Source of the DNA: an uncultured Tidjanibacter sp.
GTDB lineage: Bacteria > Bacteroidota > Bacteroidia > Bacteroidales > Rikenellaceae
Assembly (NCBI GenBank): GCA_934663885.1
Contig: CAKUKW010000122.1
Coordinates: 1 to 6,318, forward strand
Direction: 5' to 3'
DNA length: 6,318 nucleotides
The notes beneath the pieces were generated by a model. The model was not told the DNA's origin. It did not search any database and saw nothing but the letters and a program-made list of their open reading frames with translations. Shown here one piece after another: positions 1 to 6,070 of the stretch. How positions within the stretch are numbered: the stretch's first letter is position 1; the number at the start of each line of letters is the position of its first letter. Position numbers and translations under genes: made by a program.

Positions 1-1996
1 TTTCTCGTTCGGTTATTACAACAAGCAGGGTACAAGTATCCGCTCTTCGATGGACAGGTATAATTTCCGTTCTAACATAGATGCTGACATCAGGAAGAAT
101 TTCCGCATCGGCTCGAATGTCTCCATTTCGGTTTTGCAGGCTGAAAGTACGGTTACAGGCTGGTATCTTAACTCTCCTACGGGTGAAATATACGAGCAGC
201 TTCCTTACAGGAGCCCTTACGCATACGAGATAATCGACGGTGAGTTGGTATACGGAGCGCGTTATGACAAGTATCCCTGGGGATGGTATGACATGTTTTA
301 CCACTTTGACAATAATCCCAGTACATACAGGCAGGTTTCAATCAACGGTAGTTTTTATGAAGATTGGCGTCCTATCGAGGGGCTGACGATTAAAGCGGTT
401 CAGGCGATGGACGCTTATGACCGGCTCAACGAGGCGACGACATACCCCTCTTACCAGGGTAGCATCGGTAACGGTTCGGGTTCAAGGACCTTCAGGAGAG
501 CATGGACTCTTTCAGCCACCAATACCATTGACTATAAATTCACTTTGGGTGAAAACCATAACCTTAGTTTCCTTTTAGGACAGGAGGCCATCGTTTATAA
601 GTACCAGGGTGTTGGCGCGTCCGTACAGGGCCTGACCGACGACCGCATGATAACCCTTTCCAATGGTTTAAAAACTACTGCTGAGGTGTCTGAAGCCATT
701 AACGAATATGTATTTAATTCATACTTCCTGCAGGCCGACTACAACTACGCCAGCAAGTATTTCTTTAGTGCTACGGTAAGGCGCGACGGCTCCTCCAGGT
801 TCGGCCCGGGCAATAGGTGGGGTAACTTCTACTCTGTAGGCGGTATGTGGGACCTTAAGAAGGAAAACTTCCTGACGGATGTGGATGCTATCGATATGAT
901 GAGGCTCAGGGTTAACTACGGCGAAACCGGTAACGCAAACCTTGGTGACTACCAGTGGAGATCTGCTATGAGTTCAAGTTCAGCATATAGCTATAACGGA
1001 ACCAACGGTATGTACCTTACAAAACCCGGGAACACCGACCTTTCATGGGAAACCGTAGCTCAGTTTAACATCGGCCTCACGGCACGTCTGTTCGACAGGG
1101 TCAACATTGCGGTAGACTGGTACAACAGGGCTACTCTCGATATGCTTATGGATGTTCCTTACTCGGCATCGACAGGTTTCACCTCGGGCGACGTCAACGT
1201 AGGCCGTCTTCGTAACCGCGGCGTTGAGTTAGACGTATCCGTGGATATCATATCCAATAAAGATTTCTATTGGGGTGTAAACGCCAACGCAAGTTATAAC
1301 AAGAATAAGGTGATGGAGCTTTTCAACGGTCTTCAGGAATATTCGCTCGGAAGCACCGGACTTAAGCTGGAAGTCGGACAGCCCCTTGGTACTTTCTCTG
1401 AGGTAAGGCGCGTAGGTGTCGACCCGCACGACGGATCTGTTATCTGGCTTGACAAGGACGGCAATATGACCAAGGAGTTCAGCGATGACCACGCTGTGGT
1501 TACCAACATGAACAGGTATGCCGACTGGACCGGTGGTTTCGGAACCGTTTTCACATGGAAGAACCTTAGCCTCGCAGTCGACTTCGTATGGTGCGGGCCG
1601 AAATATCTGTGGCTTAATGAATATGTGTATTCCAGGAACTCTTCAACGGCATTAAGCGGTTCGAACCGTGAGATGTGGATGATGGATATATGGACCGCCC
1701 CGGGCCAGATAACTGAAGTCCCGAAAAAGGGTACTGAATTCCAGTTCGACACCAGCCTTTACAGTAACGCGGCTTTCCTGCGACTCAAGAACCTTTCTCT
1801 TTCCTATACACTTCCTTCAAACTGGATGTCCCGCACAAATGGGGTTATCCAGGGTGCCAGGGTTTATTTTACCGGACGTAACCTATTTACATTTACTAAT
1901 TACGACGGACTTGACCCCGAAGCCGATACAAACGGCTCCCAGTTCCGTTACCCTAACTCCAGGGAGATTGTTTTTGGCGTAGAACTAACATTCTAA
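1..1996 (+). CDS. SusC/RagA-like TonB-dependent outer-membrane transporter, 5'-truncated by window edge
   Basis: This is the C-terminal part of a SusC-family transporter, the TonB-powered outer-membrane barrel that imports oligosaccharides or peptides together with its SusD lid. The frame is open from base 2, so the gene starts upstream; the ATG at 50 is an internal Met. About 664 residues are visible. The family is usually about 1000 residues or more, so the signal peptide, the carboxypeptidase-like N-terminal domain and the plug are missing from the window. The visible part is barrel: alternating aromatic and polar strands, the family signature RRDGSSRFG at 779-805 followed by a W-x-x-F-Y-S-V-G-G-x-W strand, GETGNAN at 920-940, a GRNLFTFTNYDGLDPE-type segment near the end, and a terminal strand finishing in Phe (GVELTF), as expected for BAM-inserted barrels. 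The stop codon is 14 nt before the SusD gene, so the two are surely co-transcribed. The family call is firm; the substrate is unknown. Confidence 0.96.
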   Translation, partial: FSFGYYNKQGTSIRSSMDRYNFRSNIDADIRKNFRIGSNVSISVLQAESTVTGWYLNSPTGEIYEQLPYRSPYAYEIIDGELVYGARYDKYPWGWYDMFYHFDNNPSTYRQVSINGSFYEDWRPIEGLTIKAVQAMDAYDRLNEATTYPSYQGSIGNGSGSRTFRRAWTLSATNTIDYKFTLGENHNLSFLLGQEAIVYKYQGVGASVQGLTDDRMITLSNGLKTTAEVSEAINEYVFNSYFLQADYNYASKYFFSATVRRDGSSRFGPGNRWGNFYSVGGMWDLKKENFLTDVDAIDMMRLRVNYGETGNANLGDYQWRSAMSSSSAYSYNGTNGMYLTKPGNTDLSWETVAQFNIGLTARLFDRVNIAVDWYNRATLDMLMDVPYSASTGFTSGDVNVGRLRNRGVELDVSVDIISNKDFYWGVNANASYNKNKVMELFNGLQEYSLGSTGLKLEVGQPLGTFSEVRRVGVDPHDGSVIWLDKDGNMTKEFSDDHAVVTNMNRYADWTGGFGTVFTWKNLSLAVDFVWCGPKYLWLNEYVYSRNSSTALSGSNREMWMMDIWTAPGQITEVPKKGTEFQFDTSLYSNAAFLRLKNLSLSYTLPSNWMSRTNGVIQGARVYFTGRNLFTFTNYDGLDPEADTNGSQFRYPNSREIVFGVELTF

Positions 1997-2010
1997 ATTA
2001 TTAAAGAATT

Positions 2011-3570
2011 ATGAAAAAAATATATATAGCTCTTATGGCTTTAGGGGTTCTCTTATCTGCCGCTTTCATTTCTTCTTGCAATATGGATAAGTACCCGCAT
2101 GATGAGATAGTCCCCGAGATTACAACTTTCTCCGACGTAGAAGGTCTGAGGACGATGCACTACTACTATATGAAAGGTATTTACACCGGAGCTTCAATGC
2201 TGTACGGAGATTACGGTACCGATTATTTTCAGCCTGTTTCAAATTTTGGTAACTATTATTCCAGTTTCCTGCGCTGGAGCATTGAGCCGGGAGACGGTGA
2301 TATAGAGGATTACTGGTACGCAAGGTATGGCTACATCAATGAAGTTAACTTCCTCATTAAGGGTATCGACGCGCTCGATGTTACAAACTTTACAAATGCA
2401 CAGAAGTCTTTGGTCGACCTGTACTACGGCGAAGCTCATTTCTTCAGGGCTCAGTATTATTTCGATCTCGCCAGGCGGTTCTGCCAGAAGTATGATTCTT
2501 CAACGGCTGGTAACGCCAATACGGGGCTCATGGTGCTTACCGAGCCCTGGAATGTTCCCAATAATATGATTCCGAGGTCTACTTTACAGGAAGTATATGA
2601 TCTTATACTGGCCGACCTCGAAGTCGCTACCTCAAAAGTTACGACGGCTGGTAAATCGGGCAATGCTTACCTGACCAGCGATGTGGTTAAGGCGTTCAAA
2701 GCACGCGTAGCCCTTGATATGGGTAACTACACGACTGCCTCTACGGAAGCCGCTGCAGTGATCGGTTCCGGCACATACTCGCTGACCAGCGACAGGGAAG
2801 CTTTCAAAGGAATGTGGGCTATGGATAATAATATTGACGGTGTAACCGAAGCATGGGACGGGGTAGTTTACAGCAAAACCCAGAGCGAGCTTCTCATGAT
2901 ACTCGAAGTATCTAATTCGCAGGATGCAACCGGCACCCCGGGCCGTTATTTCATGTCTTACACCGAAAATCCGGGCTTAAGGCCCCAGTTCTTCCCTACT
3001 AAGAAGGGTATCGATGCATTCGATGCTGAGAACGACATTCGTTTTCCTGCTTATTTCGACCTTAAGACCTTTAATATTTCAGGCTATGGTACGGATGATA
3101 TTTATTTCTTTACCAAATATCCCGGCAATCCTGTAATTCAGGAAGGTGCATTCTCTCTGTACAGGCATAAAGGCAAACCTTTCCGTCTTGCGGAAATGTA
3201 TCTTGTCGCAGCCGAGGCGTATTACATGGCAGGTAACGAAAGCGAAGCCAACAGGTACCTGAATGAACTTCGTGCGAGTCGTATCGAAGGTTGGGCAACG
3301 ACTAACTATAGCGGAAGCACTCTTTTAGGGGAAATCCAACTCGAAAAATACAGGGAATTCTATGGTGAAGGTCATCGTTTCTTCGACCTTAAACGTTGGG
3401 GACTCGGTTTTTCACGCGGGGACGTTCAAAGTACGATTTTGGTAAACAGTAACCCTGATCTTTCCAACGTTACAATCGAGCCGAACAACCACAGGTTTAT
3501 CTGGCCTATACCTAAAACCGAAATAGACCTGAACACGGCGATGAAGGGACAACAAAATCCGGGATATTAA
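2011..3570 (+). CDS. SusD/RagB-like substrate-binding surface lipoprotein
   Basis: A complete 519-residue SusD-family protein, the helical lipoprotein that sits on the outer face of the SusC barrel and binds substrate. The N-terminus is a lipoprotein signal peptide (MKKI, hydrophobic stretch, lipobox I-S-S-C with lipidated Cys23). The N-terminal SusD domain shows the GEAHFFRAQYYFDL motif (about residues 140-153). A TPR-like segment follows at 391-424 (FRLAEMYLVAAEAYYMAG, then YLNELRASR). The C-terminal RagB/SusD domain carries the hallmark YGEGHRFFDLKRWG at 451-464 and the usual ending IPKTEI...QNPGY (500-519). The length is typical and no frameshift is seen. The start chosen gives the signal peptide directly and lies 14 nt after the SusC stop. 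Many Tyr, Trp and Phe residues are present, as in ligand-binding SusD proteins, but which ones bind substrate cannot be told from sequence alone. Confidence 0.97.
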   Translation: MKKIYIALMALGVLLSAAFISSCNMDKYPHDEIVPEITTFSDVEGLRTMHYYYMKGIYTGASMLYGDYGTDYFQPVSNFGNYYSSFLRWSIEPGDGDIEDYWYARYGYINEVNFLIKGIDALDVTNFTNAQKSLVDLYYGEAHFFRAQYYFDLARRFCQKYDSSTAGNANTGLMVLTEPWNVPNNMIPRSTLQEVYDLILADLEVATSKVTTAGKSGNAYLTSDVVKAFKARVALDMGNYTTASTEAAAVIGSGTYSLTSDREAFKGMWAMDNNIDGVTEAWDGVVYSKTQSELLMILEVSNSQDATGTPGRYFMSYTENPGLRPQFFPTKKGIDAFDAENDIRFPAYFDLKTFNISGYGTDDIYFFTKYPGNPVIQEGAFSLYRHKGKPFRLAEMYLVAAEAYYMAGNESEANRYLNELRASRIEGWATTNYSGSTLLGEIQLEKYREFYGEGHRFFDLKRWGLGFSRGDVQSTILVNSNPDLSNVTIEPNNHRFIWPIPKTEIDLNTAMKGQQNPGY

Positions 3571-3584
3571 TAATTGATTAGCAT

Positions 3585-4025
3585 ATGAAACAGATTAAAT
3601 ACATAGCAATACTGGCGTTGGCTACACTGCTTATGGGCTGTGCCAATGAGTACCACAGTAAATTCAACGATAAGTGGGCATTTGTTGCATTCGAAGGCAA
3701 TACTTTCACCGTTACCGACAACAAAGTATCCGAATTGAAGATTCCGATATATCTTTCTTCGGAAACAGGGTTGAGTTCCGAAGTTACTGTCGGTGTTGTT
3801 GCAGCAGAAACAACTGCGGTAGCGGATGTTCATTATGTTCTTACAACAAAGAATTTCTCTTTCAACGCAACTCATAATGTGGATACCGTTCGTATCGAAA
3901 TTCTTAATATTGAAGATGGGTTTGATAGCAAAGTCTTGAAATTGGACCTCGTGGATATTTCCAATACGAATTTGAAAACACTGACACCGAGAGAGGCTAC
4001 TATTACCATCAGGGAAGGTAAGTAA
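3585..4025 (+). CDS. Small lipoprotein with a Calx-beta-like domain, third gene of the SusCD operon
   Basis: A 146-residue lipoprotein. Residues 1-18 form a signal peptide with lipobox L-M-G-C (Cys19). The mature part (about 127 residues) fits one beta-sandwich. A strand at residues 31-36 (WAFVAF) is followed by a strand pair around 51-57 and 66-72. The segment TAVADVHYVL (77-86) resembles the TA-x-x-x-DY-x-x turn of Calx-beta domains, and the C-terminal strand ATITIRE (138-144) matches their usual last strand. In established SusCD loci the third gene often encodes a surface lipoprotein that aids ligand binding (SusE/SusF, DUF4843 or Calx-beta types). This one is shorter than most and has a single domain. 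It begins 14 nt after the susD-like stop and is followed by a strong terminator, so it closes the operon. A role as accessory binding lipoprotein is inferred from position only; the exact Pfam family is uncertain. Confidence 0.85.
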   Translation: MKQIKYIAILALATLLMGCANEYHSKFNDKWAFVAFEGNTFTVTDNKVSELKIPIYLSSETGLSSEVTVGVVAAETTAVADVHYVLTTKNFSFNATHNVDTVRIEILNIEDGFDSKVLKLDLVDISNTNLKTLTPREATITIREGK

Positions 4026-4054
4026 GTCCGACTCTTAAAGAGAAACAAACTATA

Positions 4055-4091
4055 AATAGAAAGGGCTGCCTTCAAGGCAGCCCTTTCTATT
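4055..4091. terminator. Perfect 17-bp inverted repeat, bidirectional intrinsic terminator
   Basis: Bases 4055-4071 pair without mismatch with 4075-4091, leaving a 3-nt loop centred on 4073. The core is GGGCTGCCT/AGGCAGCCC flanked by AAA/TTT pairs, so the stem supplies A-rich and T-rich sides in both directions. It lies 29 nt after the stop of the + strand lipoprotein gene and 21 nt beyond the stop of the convergent - strand gene, exactly where a shared terminator for two converging units is expected. Confidence 0.9.
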
Positions 4092-4112
4092 AGTAATATA
4101 AAATGGGTAATA

Positions 4113-4814
4113 TTAAAATAACGAATTATAATATTCACACATTGCGGCAATGCCCATATCGTTTATTTTTAGTTTATTCTGTTTGGCGTGAGCCTCTACC
4201 TCTTTCGCTTTATCGCCGAATATAGAGTAATAATCTTTTTTCCTGGAAGGCACAGGAGTGAAAATTCCGTCTCCGGGCTTATAGAATAGTTGTGCCTTTG
4301 TTTCGATGTATGGGCGGGTGGCCTCCTTATAACCGCTTCCGTCCTGCCCTTCCTTTATCACTGCATCATATTTCTTTGCCAGCGCCAGAGGGTTGCCTTC
4401 CACCATTATTTCCATAACTCCGGTTTCTACATTCTCCCCTTTCTTGTCCATATAAGTTATCATCTCGAATTTCCTGCCGCCGATCAATACATTTTTTATC
4501 CTGTCGCTATATACAAATGTAAGGATGGAATCTTTATCATCTTTATACACCAGGCTGTTATCCAGAAGGAAATAATTCATCAAGCGGTGCTCTTCTTTTT
4601 CAGAGCTCATTGTTATGACACCCTCGCCCCAATCGTCGAGCAGCAACACGGAGCCATCGAAATATTGGCTGATATCTTCGAACGATTTAATGTTCTTTAG
4701 GCTTTTGACATTAAACCTGAAATTCTCAGCGTTATTAATACTGCCCATATCAGTTTGGCCGTATACAGACCAGGCCATACCGGACATAAAAATCAATAAA
4801 ACAATTTTTTTCAT
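4113..4814 (-). CDS. Exported protein of an uncharacterised Bacteroidota family (paralogue A)
   Basis: A 233-residue protein of unknown function. Residues 1-19 form a signal peptidase I type signal (MKK, hydrophobic core, V-Y-G before Gln20). There is no lipobox and the only Cys is Cys226, so the mature protein is probably periplasmic or released rather than lipidated. Visible landmarks are YFDGSVLL..DW (51-62), KEEH (73-76), DNSLVY (85-90), DRIKNV (104-109), FEMITY (116-121), the block KEGQDGSGYKEATRP (154-168), YSIFGDKAKEVEA (196-208) and a C-terminal YYNSLF. It aligns along its whole length with the neighbouring gene at 4965-5663, at about 55% identity. The pattern (DGS..L..DW near the start, a beta-rich middle, a helical end with KxNKLKI and YYNSL) recalls small exported proteins of no known function common in Bacteroidota; this is recalled, not searched. 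The coding sequence starts 98 nt beyond the terminator of the upstream paralogue. No convincing promoter was found in that gap. Confidence 0.9.
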   Translation of the reverse strand: MKKIVLLIFMSGMAWSVYGQTDMGSINNAENFRFNVKSLKNIKSFEDISQYFDGSVLLLDDWGEGVITMSSEKEEHRLMNYFLLDNSLVYKDDKDSILTFVYSDRIKNVLIGGRKFEMITYMDKKGENVETGVMEIMVEGNPLALAKKYDAVIKEGQDGSGYKEATRPYIETKAQLFYKPGDGIFTPVPSRKKDYYSIFGDKAKEVEAHAKQNKLKINDMGIAAMCEYYNSLF

Positions 4815-4911
4815 AATAAATTATTAGTAAGCAGACGGTTATACTTTTTTTTAAGGTGCCGGTAGCTCTATCTATACCGTGCGCTTCGTGCGATAGTGAC
4901 CCTTGAAAAGC

Positions 4912-4942
4912 AATACGGCCCGTATATATAACGGGCCGTATT
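4912..4942 (-). terminator. Intrinsic terminator of paralogue B
   Basis: A 12-bp perfect stem (4912-4923 with 4931-4942; core ACGGCCCGT/ACGGGCCGT) with a 7-nt AT loop. Read on the minus strand it lies 22 nt after the stop of the gene ending at 4965 and is followed by TATT-type and GCTTTT sequence, a moderate T-tract. The stem is AT-flanked on both sides, so some activity on the plus strand is possible, but no plus-strand gene needs it. It separates the two paralogues into distinct transcription units. Confidence 0.8.
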
Positions 4943-4964
4943 ATATTTATTATTGCCGTTAAAC

Positions 4965-5663
4965 CTATTTAAGGGAGTTATAATACTGTGCCATTCTGAT
5001 GATTCCCTCTTCGTTAATCTTCAGTTTATGGGTTCTGGCATAAGCCTCGACTTCCTTCGCTTTATCTCCGAATATGGAATAGAATTCTTTTTTCTTTGCC
5101 GGTACAGGGTAGGAGAAAGTAGTGCCTATCGGCTGATAGTACAATGCCGACTTGGTCAGTATGGCGGGCCTTGTCGCTTCCTTGTATCCGCTTCCATCCT
5201 GCCCTTCCTTAAATTCCATGTTATACTTCTTGACTATCGACATTGGCTCTCCCTTGTACAGGACTTCGAAAACTCCTGTGTTAACGGCTTCATTTTTAGG
5301 ATCGGTATAAGTTACCATCTCGAAAAGCCGGTTGCCAATCCGGATATCTTTTATCCTGTCGGTAAGTGCAAGCGTTATGATGGAGTCGCGCCCCTGTAGA
5401 TATATAAGGCTGTTGTCATAAATGAAATAGTTCATCATCTTATGCTCCTCCTTACCCGTTTTCATTGTTATCACTGCGGGCTGCCAGTCGCTGTAAAGCA
5501 GGATAGAGCCGTCGTAATAGTCCTTGACGTCATCCAAGCTACGCATACTCTTGATGTTCTTTACATCCAGACGCAAATTATCAGCAGCAGAAAGCGTGTT
5601 GAGTTGCTGTGCAAAAGCAAGGGTGGGAAAGAATACAATCAATAAAAGTAAAAGTTTTTTCAT
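4965..5663 (-). CDS. Exported protein of an uncharacterised Bacteroidota family (paralogue B)
   Basis: A 232-residue paralogue of the gene at 4113-4814, function unknown. The start at 5663 is chosen because it gives a classic signal peptide (MKKLLLLLIVFF..LAFA, cleavage after A-F-A at residue 18, before Gln19). A longer reading from 5744 would add 27 residues in front of this signal and run through the putative promoter. Conserved blocks shared with paralogue A are DGSILL..DW (51-60), VITM (64-67), KEEH (71-74), MNYF..DNSL (77-86), FEMVTY (114-119), KEGQDGSGYKEATRP (152-166), YSIFGDKAKEVEA (195-207), KLKIN (213-217) and YYNSL at the end. It has no Cys and no transmembrane segment after the signal, so it is a soluble periplasmic or secreted candidate. 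No type IX secretion C-terminal domain is evident. It carries its own terminator (4912-4942) and a candidate promoter about 50 nt upstream, and is divergent from the PorV-like gene. Confidence 0.9.
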   Translation of the reverse strand: MKKLLLLLIVFFPTLAFAQQLNTLSAADNLRLDVKNIKSMRSLDDVKDYYDGSILLYSDWQPAVITMKTGKEEHKMMNYFIYDNSLIYLQGRDSIITLALTDRIKDIRIGNRLFEMVTYTDPKNEAVNTGVFEVLYKGEPMSIVKKYNMEFKEGQDGSGYKEATRPAILTKSALYYQPIGTTFSYPVPAKKKEFYSIFGDKAKEVEAYARTHKLKINEEGIIRMAQYYNSLK

Positions 5664-5711
5664 GACTCCGTATTTTTTAAATTTAAACTTTGGAATATTA
5701 CCTATTTTAGA

Positions 5712-5739
5712 TAAAGATAATAAAAAATAGTTTACCAAA
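5712..5739 (-). promoter_or_regulatory. Candidate Bacteroidota-type promoter for paralogue B
   Basis: On the minus strand 5719-5712 reads TATCTTTA, which matches the Bacteroidota -7 consensus TAnnTTTG at all defined positions but the last. TTTG lies upstream at 5739-5736, a possible -33 box. The spacer is 16 nt, shorter than the usual 19 or so, which lowers confidence. Transcription would start near 5705, giving a leader of about 40 nt before the ATG at 5663. Confidence 0.4.
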
Positions 5740-5784
5740 ACCACCGGACTTTAAAGAATCTTTTATTTTAAGGCGAAAATTAAT

Positions 5785-5792
5785 TATCTTTA
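5785..5792 (+). promoter_or_regulatory. Candidate plus-strand -7 box (TATCTTTA)
   Basis: The plus strand reads TATCTTTA, the same near-consensus -7 box as on the opposite strand at 5719-5712. At -33 spacing there is only a T-run (around 5761-5764), with no clear TTTG. If used, transcription would start near 5798 and run through the structured stretch toward the PorV-like gene at 6071, giving a leader of about 270 nt or a separate small RNA. Confidence 0.35.
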
Positions 5793-5797
5793 AACCT

Positions 5798-6000
5798 CGG
5801 TAGAGGGTTCCGATATGAAAATTAAAGTTTATGTATTACTCTTCACGGTTCCGACCCCTGCTTAGGATTTCATATCCGCTTAATTGCATGCGGCCTTTAC
5901 GGCTGTAAAATGAGGTTGGCATTGAGTCTGTTTAATAGTATACATACATGTAGTCCGCCTGCCGGGACGGATAGTACTAATTCGGTATTGTAGGAATTTA
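5798..6000 (+). ncRNA. Possible structured leader or small RNA, unidentified
   Basis: This stretch fills most of the 407-nt gap between divergent genes (5664-6070) and is clearly less AT-rich than its edges. It contains several potential pairings. A 9-bp stem joins GATATGAAA (5812-5820) to TTTCATATC (5868-5876). CCGC (5876-5879) can pair with GCGG (5890-5893). TTTAC (5896-5900) can pair with GTAAA (5905-5909) around a 4-nt loop. TCCG (5954-5957) can pair with CGGA (5968-5971). An 8-nt direct repeat GGTTCCGA occurs at 5806-5813 and 5847-5854. No known riboswitch, tRNA, tmRNA, SRP RNA or RNase P motif was recognised. No T-rich terminator follows, so a long 5' leader of the downstream gene is as likely as a free RNA. 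The ends given are approximate. Confidence 0.3.
5815..5865 (+). CDS. 16-codon small ORF, possible leader peptide
   Basis: ATG at 5815 to TAG at 5863-5865 encodes MKIKVYVLLFTVPTPA, which resembles the beginning of a signal peptide (two Lys, then a hydrophobic run). Its start codon lies inside the left arm of the inverted repeat 5812-5820, and the right arm starts 2 nt after the stop codon, so the whole ORF sits in the loop. It could be a regulatory leader peptide, the decayed 5' end of an exported-protein gene, or chance. No ribosome-binding sequence is evident, but that is normal in this phylum. Confidence 0.22.
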   Translation: MKIKVYVLLFTVPTPA

Positions 6001-6017
6001 ATCACGCCATATTTTAT
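5988..6017 (+). promoter_or_regulatory. Weak candidate promoter for the PorV-like gene
   Basis: TTG at 5988-5990 and TATTTTAT at 6010-6017 are separated by 19 nt, the right spacing for a Bacteroidota -33/-7 pair. The -7 box matches only the TA and the first two T of TAnnTTTG. If used, the leader before the ATG at 6071 would be about 45 nt. Confidence 0.3.
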
Positions 6018-6070
6018 TCAAGGCAGCAAATGGAAGAAATATAATCAGTAAAACGTTAATAATTAATCTT

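Noticed and set aside
50..52. ATG at 50 as the start of the SusC-like gene
   Set aside because: The frame stays open to base 2 with SusC-like sequence (FSFGYYNKQG) before it, and the plug domain is absent, so it is an internal Met.
4879..4893. GTGCG direct repeat (CGTGCGCTTCGTGCG) between the paralogues
   Set aside because: Too short and without symmetry or a good hairpin; no promoter element or known binding site could be recognised there.
4953..5399. Plus-strand open frame of 148 codons
   Set aside because: It is antisense to paralogue B, has no family resemblance or signal, and its length follows from the coding bias of the opposite strand. The same applies to 4290-4700 over paralogue A and to the minus-strand frame 1333-1752 over SusC.
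4113..5663. Type IX secretion C-terminal domain on the two paralogues
   Set aside because: The C-termini end in helical KxxKLKIN...YYNSL sequence with no beta-sandwich and no terminal basic, lysine-rich motif typical of such domains.
5664..5744. 27-residue N-terminal extension of paralogue B from an upstream ATG at 5744
   Set aside because: It would bury a perfect signal peptide inside the protein and overlaps the candidate promoter; paralogue A has no such extension.
5847..5862. GGTTCCGACCCC resembling a tRNA T-arm
   Set aside because: No matching acceptor stem, anticodon arm or D-arm can be built around it, and the T-loop has the wrong spacing.
5798..6000. 6S RNA as identity of the intergenic structured region
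   Set aside because: No long closing stem joins the two ends and no central bubble could be drawn by hand; it remains only something to test with a covariance model.
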